64,000 nt of DNA, taken from positions 5,529 to 69,528 of the forward strand of contig CAYNMW010000002.1 in the NCBI GenBank assembly GCA_964398295.1, given 5' to 3'. Position numbers and translations under genes: made by a program. Each line of letters opens with the position of its first letter. Positions within the stretch are counted from its first letter, which is position 1. The notes beneath the pieces are model-generated. The model ran no database searches. It was not told the origin of the DNA and saw only the letters and a list, made by a program, of their open reading frames with translations. Shown piece after piece: positions 36,884 through 44,532 of the stretch. This DNA comes from CALFUK01 sp964398295. Its GTDB lineage: Bacteria > Bacteroidota > Bacteroidia > Chitinophagales > Saprospiraceae.

Positions 36884-36932
36884 CGTAGTAAATAATTATA
36901 ATTAAATTTCATACATCTATCCAATCAATACT

Positions 36933-38444
36933 ATGAACAGTTTCCATTTCAAGAACACAACAGATACTCCAATCGACGAAGGAGCTCCTAATTCCATTCA
37001 GTCCGCAATCATGGTAAGCGGGTTGACACAGACTGTAAATGCCATTAGACTAAAACTAAATCTGTCTCACACCTATGCCTCTGATTTGGTATTGAAATTA
37101 ATTTCTCCAACAGGAGCATCAATCACATTAATGTCAAATATTGGAGGCAGCGGAGATAATTTTGTAGAGACAGAATTTTCTGACGATGCAGCAGAATCCA
37201 TACAACAACAAAGTCCTCCATTTACAGGACAATTTATTCCTCAGGAATCCTTGTCTTCTTTAATTGGTGATGAACCCAATGGCAATTGGATTTTAGAAAT
37301 TCAAGATCAAGCTTTTCAAGATGGAGGTACCTTGACGGAATGGCAGTTGAGTTTTGATGTGGAAGGAGATACTCAATTGCCGTTGGTGTACAACAACATG
37401 ACACCAGCGATCATTTCTGCAGAATCTCCAAATACCATTATGTCAGAAATCAACATCAATGATCAGAATGGCGTACGAGTAAATGATCTGTTTGTTACAA
37501 TTGACATCAGCCATAGCTATACCAATGATCTGGAAGTAAAATTGCAAGCTCCGGATGGTGACGAACTTACATTAGTTTCGTTTACTGGTGGTAGTGGCGA
37601 TAATTTTGAANNNNNNNNNNNNNNNNNNNNNNNNNNNNNNNNNNNNNNNNNNNNNNNNNNNNNNNNNNNNNNNNNNNNNNNNNNNNNNNNNNNNNNNNNN
37701 NNNNNNNNNNCAGGAGGGCTTAGCCCAAGTCAACAGTCAATTTTTACAGAAGCTGCACAAAGATGGTCAGAAGCGATTATTGCAGATCTACCATCGTTTC
37801 GTATAGATGGAGAACTCATCGATGATCTTTTAATCATTGCAGAGGGAGTTGCTATTGACGGACCCAATAATGTGTTAGGTCAAGCAGGACCAACGCACAT
37901 TCGTCCAGATAGCAGGATTCCCGTAAAAGGCATCATGAGTTTTGATTCAGCAGACTTAGATCAAATGGAACAAAGCGGAGAATTACTGGATGTCATCATT
38001 CACGAAATGGGGCATGTGCTTGGTATCGGTACGCTGTGGTCAGAACTGAGATTAATCGCATCATCAGGTACAGATGATCCTTTATTCATTGGACCAGCTG
38101 CAATGAGAGAGTATGGTAGATTATTAGGGACAACCAATCCAATCGCTGTACCTGTCGCAAATACAGGTGGTCCTGGTACTAGAGAAGGACATTGGCGCGA
38201 ATCTACATTTAACACTGAATTGATGACTGGGTTTGATGATCCAGGTAGAAATGCAATGAGCCGAATGACCATTGCTTCTCTGCAAGACTTAGGCTATCAA
38301 GTTAATTTGAATGCTGCGGATACATATTCTTTACCACTAAGAGTATTGAGCATTGAAGATGTAAATAGCAAGACTCCGCATCAATGTAGTAGAACACAAC
38401 AACCAGAATTCATTGTTGTTCCGAAGCAATATTTAGTGACTTGA
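36933..38444 (+). CDS. P-domain and leishmanolysin-like zinc metalloprotease, interrupted by assembly gap
   Basis: The left part (36933-37610) encodes one full proprotein-convertase P-like domain (AIRLKLNLSHTYASDLVLKL ... GGSGDNF) and the start of a second (VTIDISHSYTNDLEVKLQAP ... GGSGDNFE), where 100 Ns begin. The right part (37711-38444) encodes a leishmanolysin-type catalytic domain: VLGQAGPTHIRPDSRIPVKG, IIHEMGHVLGIGTLW (zinc His and catalytic Glu), and MSRMTIASLQDLGYQVN with the Met-turn-like region. The frame is open across the Ns, but gap length is unknown, so unity of the two parts is inferred. No signal peptide is seen, so the true start may differ. Probably a secreted protease. Confidence 0.6.
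   Translation: MNSFHFKNTTDTPIDEGAPNSIQSAIMVSGLTQTVNAIRLKLNLSHTYASDLVLKLISPTGASITLMSNIGGSGDNFVETEFSDDAAESIQQQSPPFTGQFIPQESLSSLIGDEPNGNWILEIQDQAFQDGGTLTEWQLSFDVEGDTQLPLVYNNMTPAIISAESPNTIMSEININDQNGVRVNDLFVTIDISHSYTNDLEVKLQAPDGDELTLVSFTGGSGDNFEXXXXXXXXXXXXXXXXXXXXXXXXXXXXXXXXXXGGLSPSQQSIFTEAAQRWSEAIIADLPSFRIDGELIDDLLIIAEGVAIDGPNNVLGQAGPTHIRPDSRIPVKGIMSFDSADLDQMEQSGELLDVIIHEMGHVLGIGTLWSELRLIASSGTDDPLFIGPAAMREYGRLLGTTNPIAVPVANTGGPGTREGHWRESTFNTELMTGFDDPGRNAMSRMTIASLQDLGYQVNLNAADTYSLPLRVLSIEDVNSKTPHQCSRTQQPEFIVVPKQYLVT
37611..37710. other. Assembly gap (100 Ns)
   Basis: Exactly 100 unknown bases, the conventional length for a scaffold gap of unknown size. It falls at the second GGSGDNFE of a repeated P-domain, where a short-read assembly would be expected to break. 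Confidence 0.95.
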
Positions 38445-38554
38445 GGATTGACTAAAGTTGAAAAGAATAAGTCAGAAATCTTTTACAATTCAATGGCAAT
38501 TGGCTGCTTATTTGAACACGTAAACGTTTCAAATTATCCGTAATAAATACTTTT

Positions 38555-38740
38555 TTAGGAACATGGACATCCAGTGCCGGGTGCACATCCTGGCGAAGTT
38601 CCAAAGGCAGTCATCGTAGAGCAGCCCCCTGCAGTCATCGTCCTAACTTCTTCTGGAAACCCAGTAAGAGAACCACCTTCAATAACAGAATTTTGGAATT
38701 TAGAAATTGTAGGTTTTACCCATTGTTTGATCGAATTCAT
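38555..38740 (-). CDS. Cys/Thr/Ser-rich small peptide, RiPP-precursor-like
   Basis: A 61-residue peptide. Residues 1-39 form a leader-like part (MNSIKQWVKPTISKFQNSV, IEGGSLTGFPEEVRTMTAGG) with an AGG (37-39) that resembles a double-glycine cleavage site. Residues 40-61 are almost only small residues: CSTMTAFGTSPGC then APGTGCPCS, with four Cys (40, 52, 58, 60), four Thr and three Ser. Such a composition fits the core of a lanthipeptide or another modified peptide. No modification enzyme, transporter or second precursor is seen in the window, so function is open. It lies 57 nt downstream of the IPTM-EWG protein gene on the same strand. Confidence 0.6.
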   Translation of the reverse strand: MNSIKQWVKPTISKFQNSVIEGGSLTGFPEEVRTMTAGGCSTMTAFGTSPGCAPGTGCPCS

Positions 38741-38797
38741 GATATTCTTTGTAAAAGAAATTCTGTGTTATGTTAAATGTAATAATTCTGATCAATA

Positions 38798-39445
38798 TTA
38801 AGCCTTATTCAACGCTCTTTTCGGTTCCAAACTTTTAATTTGAATTACACCAAAAATTAACATGAGTAAAGCAAGATTGATTAAGCCCCATTCGCCCATT
38901 GTAGGAATAGCGGAAGGAGGTGGTGGTGGAATAGTCAATTGAAAATCAAGGCAGTATTCAGTAGGCGTTGTGGGTGAAGTTTCTTGTGTCCAAAATGAAT
39001 AATCTCCAGGACCCAATGGTGCCATAAATCCAATGCCTCCTGTAGCAGCAGCATTTGTATTAATTATACCAAATTGTCCTCCTGAAACTTCTCCCAAGTG
39101 CGTGAATCCTAGCAATCCAGCAGGTGCTGTACTAGTATCAAAAACATTACCAGCTTGCATTCCCAAAAATCCAACATTTCCAGAATTGATACTGACTAAT
39201 ACAATTTCATCTAGAGTTGCTCCCGGCGGAACAGTGATCGTAAAAAAATCGACATCTCCGTTAACAGGATCATTCGCATTTACTGAGCTCGCACAAACGA
39301 TATTCGAACCATCAACGACTTGTATTACAGTTGGAGCCTGTGGGTCATTAGATAAGTCTCCGTCTGTAGCTTCGTCATGATTTGCAAAAGCAAACTGTAA
39401 AGAAACCATGCATAATGCAATGAATAATAGTCTGATGTTTTTCAT
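38798..39445 (-). CDS. Secreted protein with IPTM-EWG C-terminal anchor (IPTL-CTERM-like)
   Basis: A 215-residue exported protein: signal peptide MKNIRLLFIALCMVSLQFAFA, a beta-sandwich-like body (DVDFFTITVPPGATLDEIVLV resembles pre-peptidase C-terminal domains), a proline run (IPPPPPS), and the terminal tripartite signal IPTMGEWGLINLALLMLIFG followed by basic residues (KSLEPKRALNKA). The latter corresponds to IPTLxxWG-CTERM/PEP-CTERM sorting signals handled by exosortase-type enzymes. No exosortase is in the window. The neighbouring secreted proteins instead carry a type IX-like C-terminal domain, so two export or anchoring routes may coexist. Confidence 0.75.
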   Translation of the reverse strand: MKNIRLLFIALCMVSLQFAFANHDEATDGDLSNDPQAPTVIQVVDGSNIVCASSVNANDPVNGDVDFFTITVPPGATLDEIVLVSINSGNVGFLGMQAGNVFDTSTAPAGLLGFTHLGEVSGGQFGIINTNAAATGGIGFMAPLGPGDYSFWTQETSPTTPTEYCLDFQLTIPPPPPSAIPTMGEWGLINLALLMLIFGVIQIKSLEPKRALNKA

Positions 39446-39647
39446 AGAGTCAATTTATACCACATAGTAAGCAAGATAAATGCCAAATAGTTTTCAAAAT
39501 TAGTCTTCTTCATTTATTTATAAAAATGCATATAGACAAATGTCTTTGGTCAGACTAAAATATAGTCATGATGTTCAATGAATGAAAATGTCTTTCCGAA
39601 GTTTGACGACCATAATACAGGAAATCATTCATCTTGATTTCAAAGTG

Positions 39648-39655
39648 TATTTTTG
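39648..39655 (+). promoter_or_regulatory. -7 element of the hydroxyacid dehydrogenase gene
   Basis: TATTTTTG matches TAnnTTTG. It ends only 3 nt before ATG 39659, implying a leaderless message. The TTG at 39653 lies within the element and is not a start. Confidence 0.45.
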
Positions 39656-39658
39656 ACT

Positions 39659-40609
39659 ATGTCAAACCAACCACAACGTGTCTTAGTTACAGATAAAGTG
39701 CATGCACACCTTATCGAATCTTTTCGGAAGAGAAATTGGCAGGTTGAGTATCAACCTGAAATCAATTACGAAGATGTAAAAGCAATCATCTCACAGTATA
39801 CTGGTGTCATCATCAACAGTAAAATCAAAGCAACGAAAGAATTTCTTGATATAGGGACACAGCTCAACTTTGTCGGTAGGCTGGGTTCTGGATTGGAAAT
39901 TATTGATGTAAAATATGCAGCTGAGAATGGCATTAAGGTATACAACTCACCAGAAGGCAATTGTAATGCAGTTGCTGAGCATGCACTGGGGATGATCCTT
40001 TCTTTGTTCAATAATCTCCACCAAGCAAATAAGCAAGTCAAAGAGTTTACATGGCACAGAGAGCAAAATCGTGGAATTGAATTAAGCGGAAAAACTGTTG
40101 GTATCGTTGGGTTTGGGCATACTGGATCTGCCTTTGCCAGAGTGCTTGCAGGCTTAGGCGTTAATGTACTTGCTTATGACAAATACAAAACAAATTATAC
40201 AGCAGGATTCGATCATGCAACAGAAGCATCACCCGAGCAAATACAAAAAGAAGCTGACATCATTAGCTTTCATCTGCCATTAACGGAGGAAACAACATTT
40301 TTGGTCGATCAGGATTATTTACTGAATTGCAAGGACAAGGTGTATATCATCAATACATCAAGAGGCCAAGTACTCAAATTAGAAGATCTATTATTTGCCT
40401 TGTCTATCAAGAAAGTCGCAGGTGCTTGTCTTGATGTATTTGAGAATGAAAAATTTGACACCCTTCAGTTGGATCAAAAAGTTGTGATGACAAAACTGCT
40501 GCAACTAGACAATGTCATTGTATCGCCACATATAGCAGGTTGGACGCAAGAGTCTTTGTTTAAAATTGCTGATACTTTGGTAAGAAAAATTACAATAGAC
40601 TTTGAGTAA
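39659..40609 (+). CDS. D-2-hydroxyacid dehydrogenase (phosphoglycerate dehydrogenase-like)
   Basis: A 316-residue NAD-dependent dehydrogenase. The substrate domain contains VGRLGSGLEIIDVKYAAENGIKVYNSPEGN (Arg of the substrate site in GRLGSG), and the Rossmann domain has TVGIVGFGHTGSAFARVLAGLG with Asp in LAYDKYK. The catalytic Arg, Glu and His appear in INTSRGQVLKLEDL, GACLDVFENE and SPHIAGWT. Length and motifs fit the short SerA type without ACT domain, so 3-phosphoglycerate is a plausible substrate but others are possible. It is monocistronic, followed by half of a dispersed repeat. Confidence 0.88.
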   Translation: MSNQPQRVLVTDKVHAHLIESFRKRNWQVEYQPEINYEDVKAIISQYTGVIINSKIKATKEFLDIGTQLNFVGRLGSGLEIIDVKYAAENGIKVYNSPEGNCNAVAEHALGMILSLFNNLHQANKQVKEFTWHREQNRGIELSGKTVGIVGFGHTGSAFARVLAGLGVNVLAYDKYKTNYTAGFDHATEASPEQIQKEADIISFHLPLTEETTFLVDQDYLLNCKDKVYIINTSRGQVLKLEDLLFALSIKKVAGACLDVFENEKFDTLQLDQKVVMTKLLQLDNVIVSPHIAGWTQESLFKIADTLVRKITIDFE

Positions 40610-40660
40610 AGAGTGAAGACAAAAATAGTATTCGGAAGAGCGACGGAAATGTGTGAGAGT

Positions 40661-40690
40661 ATCTCCTTTGAGGGAGATGCAAGAGGGTGA
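40661..40690. repeat. Half copy of the 84-bp MITE-like repeat
   Basis: ATCTCCTTTGAGGGAGATGC followed by AAGAGGGTGA equals the right arm of the 84-bp element at 31055-31138 with one palindrome change. The left arm is missing. Confidence 0.6.
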
Positions 40691-40796
40691 TTCCCTAAGG
40701 TATAATGATACCAAACCAAAAACAACCAAAATTGAAAAGACCAAGACATTAATTTTAACCACACAGGATTAAATTTATCGTACTCTTTTAAATGCT

Positions 40797-41369
40797 ATGA
40801 AAAAAATCAACCTTTCACTATTTATCGTTTGTTCGATGTCCATGACAATGTTTGCACATGGGAGTCACGGCTCCGGAATAACTGCAGGGATCACTCATCC
40901 TATTTTTGGTCTGGACCATTTATTGGCAATTATGGCATTAGGTCTATTGATTGCCAAGATGGGAGCGAAGTCCAGTTGGTTAATTCCGTTGACATTTTGT
41001 GCATCAATGGGGATAAGTGGTTGGTTAGGAATAGGCACAGATGGATTTCCCTATATGGAGAGTGGAATTGCTTTATCAGTTGTGCTACTAGGTCTTGCTC
41101 TTGCTTTACAGGTGACCTTGCCAGTTGGTATTGGCTTAGTTGCATCAGTTGTCATTGCGTTTTTTCATGGCTATGCACATGGGGTAGAGATACCAGAATC
41201 GACTAGTCCTTTACTTTACATTACAGGATTTCTTATCGGTGTGTTGCTTATTTTTTTACTCAGTATTACCTTAGGTAGGTATATCGTAAAAGCAAATTCA
41301 AAAATTCCAATTCTGCGGGTCGCAGGAGCAATCATTGCTGGATTAGGCTTGATGGTTTTAATTGGTTGA
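40797..41369 (+). CDS. HupE/UreJ family membrane protein
   Basis: A 190-residue membrane protein with a signal-like first segment (MKKINLSLFIVCSMSMTMFAHG) and six hydrophobic helices. The family motif HPIFGLDHLLAIMALGLL (about residues 34-51, His and Asp) and FFHGYAHGVEIPES (about 121-134) are present; these His-rich segments are thought to handle nickel or cobalt in HupE/UreJ proteins. No hydrogenase or urease gene is visible here, so the role (metal import for another enzyme) is an inference. It is convergent with the DUF4143 ATPase. Confidence 0.85.
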   Translation: MKKINLSLFIVCSMSMTMFAHGSHGSGITAGITHPIFGLDHLLAIMALGLLIAKMGAKSSWLIPLTFCASMGISGWLGIGTDGFPYMESGIALSVVLLGLALALQVTLPVGIGLVASVVIAFFHGYAHGVEIPESTSPLLYITGFLIGVLLIFLLSITLGRYIVKANSKIPILRVAGAIIAGLGLMVLIG

Positions 41370-41391
41370 AAATCAAATCTTCTAATTGAAT

Positions 41392-42747
41392 TTAATTTGT
41401 CGAATTAATAAACCACTTCAAGTAAGGTTCTACCCATCCACTAAGAAAGTATGGTAGATTCAATAATTTATACGACTTACTATTTCTCGTTTTCATGTCA
41501 TCTATACGTAATGTTCCTCCGTAAATTCTGACTGCAAATATATGGTCACACCTGTCCATGAATTCATGCAATGAGCGTAAAGTCCCTGTTGCTCCAGATT
41601 TAACTTCGATTGGTATGAGCATATTCTGGTAAGTATATACAATGTCTACCTCCGCAGTAGATCCACGAGATTCTCTTACCCAGAAAGCTCTCTTTTTGCC
41701 AGGAAGGCTGTGCTGTGCCTTGATTTCTTGATTGACAATTTGCTGAATTAATTTTCCTCTTGAACTACTGTGTAGATCTTCAATAGATAATAATTCCTGA
41801 TGCAAATTCAATTGATAATTGACTAGGCCGACATCTAAAAAATGAAGTCTAGGGCGTTTCTTTAAATCAGATACAATGGGTGGCGCAGTTTGAGTCGTTG
41901 GATAAATTAATTCTAAAATGCGTGCATTCATCAAAGCGGTCATCGCTTCTTTTATTTCTCTGGTTTTAAAGCTTGAATTTCCAAAATGATTAAGGTTAAT
42001 TCGATTATCGATTTCGTATGGTGCTGTATCCATGATGTGTCTGATAATCTTTTTTTGCTGATCATTTGAAGCATACTTTTCTACATCTTGTTTATATGAT
42101 TCTATGATTCCGGCATACAGATGAGTCACTGATGTGATATCTCCGTTATTAGAAATGAAAGGTGATACTATTCCTGGCATTCCGCCAACCAATGCAAATT
42201 GATGAAACAACTTATAGAACATTGGAGTCATTGCGTTATCTATTGGAATACTATTCAATGATTCTATACCTATCTGATGAGCTATACCCCGCAGGTATTC
42301 TCTAAAATTAAGTGGATGCAATTCGAGAAATTGAACTCTTCCTACTGGGATACGAGATATTTTTCCAAAGGCAAATTCAAGTAAAGAACCAGATACAATG
42401 ATGTCTAAATGAGCGTAATCTTCTTTAAAATAACGTAGCGACTCTAACACCTCTGGTCTTTCCTGTACTTCATCAATAAATACTAAGGTCTTCTTTTCTT
42501 GTGCACGATCTTTACGCCTCGATACAAACAACAAATTAACCGTTCTTTCTAAGTCGCTTATGTTATCAAATAGTCCTGCGTCATCCTTCTTTTCTAAATT
42601 GAAGTATAAATAGTGATCATAGCTTTTGCCAAACTCTTCTATCACTGTAGTCTTTCCTACTTGTCGTGCACCTCTTAGAATTAAAGGAAGATTGTCAGTA
42701 TCATTTTTCCAATCAAGTAAAATAGTGTGTAAGTCTCTGTTTATCAA
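41392..42747 (-). CDS. AAA-type ATPase with DUF4143 domain
   Basis: A 451-residue cytosolic protein of a large family of unclear function. The N-terminal P-loop domain has Walker A LRGARQVGKTT (residues 24-34), Walker B LVFIDEVQE (about 88-96) and sensor-like IIVSGSLLEFA. The C-terminal part (about 210-440) is DUF4143 with LHFLDVGLVNYQL, EIKAQHSLPG, and a nuclease-like FWVRESRGSTAEVDIVY...PIEVKSG motif (E-x-D-x-V...E-x-K). It starts at TTG 42747; the frame is closed by TAA three codons upstream. Four 20-bp repeats precede it. Probably accessory DNA. Confidence 0.85.
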   Translation of the reverse strand: MINRDLHTILLDWKNDTDNLPLILRGARQVGKTTVIEEFGKSYDHYLYFNLEKKDDAGLFDNISDLERTVNLLFVSRRKDRAQEKKTLVFIDEVQERPEVLESLRYFKEDYAHLDIIVSGSLLEFAFGKISRIPVGRVQFLELHPLNFREYLRGIAHQIGIESLNSIPIDNAMTPMFYKLFHQFALVGGMPGIVSPFISNNGDITSVTHLYAGIIESYKQDVEKYASNDQQKKIIRHIMDTAPYEIDNRINLNHFGNSSFKTREIKEAMTALMNARILELIYPTTQTAPPIVSDLKKRPRLHFLDVGLVNYQLNLHQELLSIEDLHSSSRGKLIQQIVNQEIKAQHSLPGKKRAFWVRESRGSTAEVDIVYTYQNMLIPIEVKSGATGTLRSLHEFMDRCDHIFAVRIYGGTLRIDDMKTRNSKSYKLLNLPYFLSGWVEPYLKWFINSTN

Positions 42748-42765
42748 GCGATTAATTTATTTCAT

Positions 42766-42883
42766 GTTCGTTTGCATAGGTAAATAAGGGCAATTATTGT
42801 TCGTTTGCATAGGCAAATATAACAATATTTGTTTGTTTGCATAGGTAAATGATGTTCCATTTTGTTCGTTTGCATAGGTAATT
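42766..42883. repeat. Four iteron-like 20-bp direct repeats before the DUF4143 ATPase
   Basis: The unit GTTCGTTTGCATAGGTAAAT occurs at 42766-42785, 42799-42818 (T to C), 42831-42850 (C to T) and 42864-42883 (last bases differ), with starts 33, 32 and 33 bp apart, about three helical turns. The spacers differ. On the minus strand a -7 element TATATTTG (42821-42814) overlaps the second unit, so the array probably covers the promoter of the ATPase gene. Confidence 0.8.
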
Positions 42884-42917
42884 CCTACCTCAAGATTAGG
42901 AAACAATCAAATTCCAC

Positions 42918-44048
42918 CTAAAGATTCTGTATCGCTCGCAGAATACTTTCCGTATACTCCACTAAAGACATCTTTTTGGCAGCATAATCACAATTTGCCT
43001 GTACAGCAATCGAAGTTTTGGAATTGGGGTAATAAACCATAATGGAATTGTAACCTGGCATGAAACCACTGTGCCCATAGGCTTCACCATCACTGGTCTG
43101 GTAGACAAAACTGCCCATGCCATAGGAGTGAACGCCAAAACACTCTTTGCCCGTTGGTTCTATTGTTGTCATCAATCTTGTAAGCTCCTCATTGATCATC
43201 GTTCCTGTATAATATTCATGGCACCATTTCACAAGATCCTCAGTTGTGCTCGCCAATCCTCCTCCAGTCCATTCTAGTTGTGGGTTAAAAGCATATCCGG
43301 CTGAAGAAATTACTTTTTTTGGAATTTGAAAAGATTCTGGTAAATCAGAATAGCCGTTTGCTAGCTTGTCAATCAAACGCTTGTCAGACGGGACTGTATT
43401 ATGGAGACCATTAGGTAGTAATACTTCATGTTGTAAAATGCGGTAATAAGCTTCTCCATATAATTCTTCCACAAGCATTCCCAGAAACAAATAATTTGTA
43501 TCAGAGTAAGCCCAGGATTCTCCAGCAACATGGACAGGATCCAAATCAAAAATATAACTCATTCTATCTTCGTATGTCCAAACCTTATTTGGTTGGTTAG
43601 CAGCTTGTGTCCAAACATCCTGGCTCATGACCCATCTTGGCAATCCAGATGTGTGCGACAGCAAATGTCGAATGCTAATGTCTTCAATGTTTGGTATTCT
43701 GGAGAGCCAATCAAAGGGAGACAAATGATCAATCAAACGATCATCTAAAGAAATCAGGCCTTTGTCAATTAATTTAAACACCAACGGCACCAGGTAAGTC
43801 TTGCCAATACTTCCTGATAGAAGACGATCTGAAACAGTTAACCTTTTTTTCTCTTGCACATCGGTATATCCTGCACTGTAATTATATACCTGATTATCTT
43901 TTATGAAGGATACATTTAATCCCGGTATGCTGTTTTTAAATACTAAGTCATCTACCGTTTTCTGAACATCGGCATAACGAGTATTTGGTGATTGCTGTGC
44001 AACACAAGAAGAAATAAAACAGGAAAGAATAAGCAAAAAATATTTCAT
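42918..44048 (-). CDS. Serine hydrolase lipoprotein (class C beta-lactamase fold)
   Basis: A 376-residue penicillin-binding-protein-like hydrolase. From ATG 44048 it has a lipoprotein signal (MKYFLLILSCFISSC, Cys15), so an envelope location. Catalytic motifs are LLSGSIGKTYLVP (S-x-x-K), WAYSDTNYLFLG (Y-x-N-like) and YGHSGFMPGY (H-x-G). The family covers esterases and D-aminopeptidases as well as beta-lactamases, so resistance cannot be assumed. A longer ORF from 44081 would overlap recX by 17 nt and bury the signal peptide. It is third in an operon after HAD and recX. Confidence 0.85.
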   Translation of the reverse strand: MKYFLLILSCFISSCVAQQSPNTRYADVQKTVDDLVFKNSIPGLNVSFIKDNQVYNYSAGYTDVQEKKRLTVSDRLLSGSIGKTYLVPLVFKLIDKGLISLDDRLIDHLSPFDWLSRIPNIEDISIRHLLSHTSGLPRWVMSQDVWTQAANQPNKVWTYEDRMSYIFDLDPVHVAGESWAYSDTNYLFLGMLVEELYGEAYYRILQHEVLLPNGLHNTVPSDKRLIDKLANGYSDLPESFQIPKKVISSAGYAFNPQLEWTGGGLASTTEDLVKWCHEYYTGTMINEELTRLMTTIEPTGKECFGVHSYGMGSFVYQTSDGEAYGHSGFMPGYNSIMVYYPNSKTSIAVQANCDYAAKKMSLVEYTESILRAIQNL

Positions 44049-44064
44049 GTATACATTATCTTTT

Positions 44065-44532
44065 TTACGTCCAGTTTTCAATTTCCATCTTCAACTCTCC
44101 CAACACTTGTTGAATAGTTTCATACTCAAATCCTTTTCGTTGAAGATGTTGGATTATTTTATTGCGTTCACCATATGAATGTATATCCGAAAATAATCGA
44201 TGCCGCTTGATCAATTTTTCAATCGTCTGTAAGTAGTCTTCTTCCACAATCTCATTCATCCCTTTCTGAATACAATACGAAGAGACATGACGTTTTTTTA
44301 ATTCATTCTTAATTTTAATTCGACCCCATTTTTTCATTTTAAATTTCCCCCGAGCGAAAGATTTGGCAAAGCGTTCTTCATTTAAAAAATCTTCAGAAAT
44401 TAGTGCACTCATTATTTCTTCTAAGTCATCGCCATATACTTTTAGTGTCAATAATTTTGATCTAACCTCATTATGACAGCGATCCTGATAAGCGCAATAT
44501 TTTCTAAGCTTTTCTAATGCAATGTCATTCAT
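44065..44532 (-). CDS. recX: RecX family regulatory protein
   Basis: A 155-residue helical protein that in characterised bacteria caps and inhibits RecA filaments. Three-helix repeats are recognisable: CAYQDRCHNEVRSKLLTL with EEIMSALISEDFLNEERFAKSFARGKFKMKKWGRIKIKNELKKR (the F-x-N-E-x-R-F-A signature) and HLQRKGFEYETIQQVL at the end. The ATG overlaps the HAD gene stop by one base (TAATG), showing translational coupling. recA itself is not in the window. Confidence 0.9.
   Translation of the reverse strand: MNDIALEKLRKYCAYQDRCHNEVRSKLLTLKVYGDDLEEIMSALISEDFLNEERFAKSFARGKFKMKKWGRIKIKNELKKRHVSSYCIQKGMNEIVEEDYLQTIEKLIKRHRLFSDIHSYGERNKIIQHLQRKGFEYETIQQVLGELKMEIENWT

Noticed and set aside
41392..42747. 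Toxin-antitoxin or defence system with the HupE gene
   Set aside because: HupE converges with the ATPase and has no defence link, and no partner gene is coupled to the ATPase.
42766..42883. CRISPR array
   Set aside because: Repeats are 20 bp with 12-13 bp spacers, too short for CRISPR, and no cas genes are nearby. Phasing and promoter overlap fit an operator or iteron array.
42918..44048. Beta-lactam resistance gene
   Set aside because: The S-x-x-K/Y-x-N/H-x-G motifs are shared by many esterases and peptidases; nothing specific for beta-lactam hydrolysis is seen.
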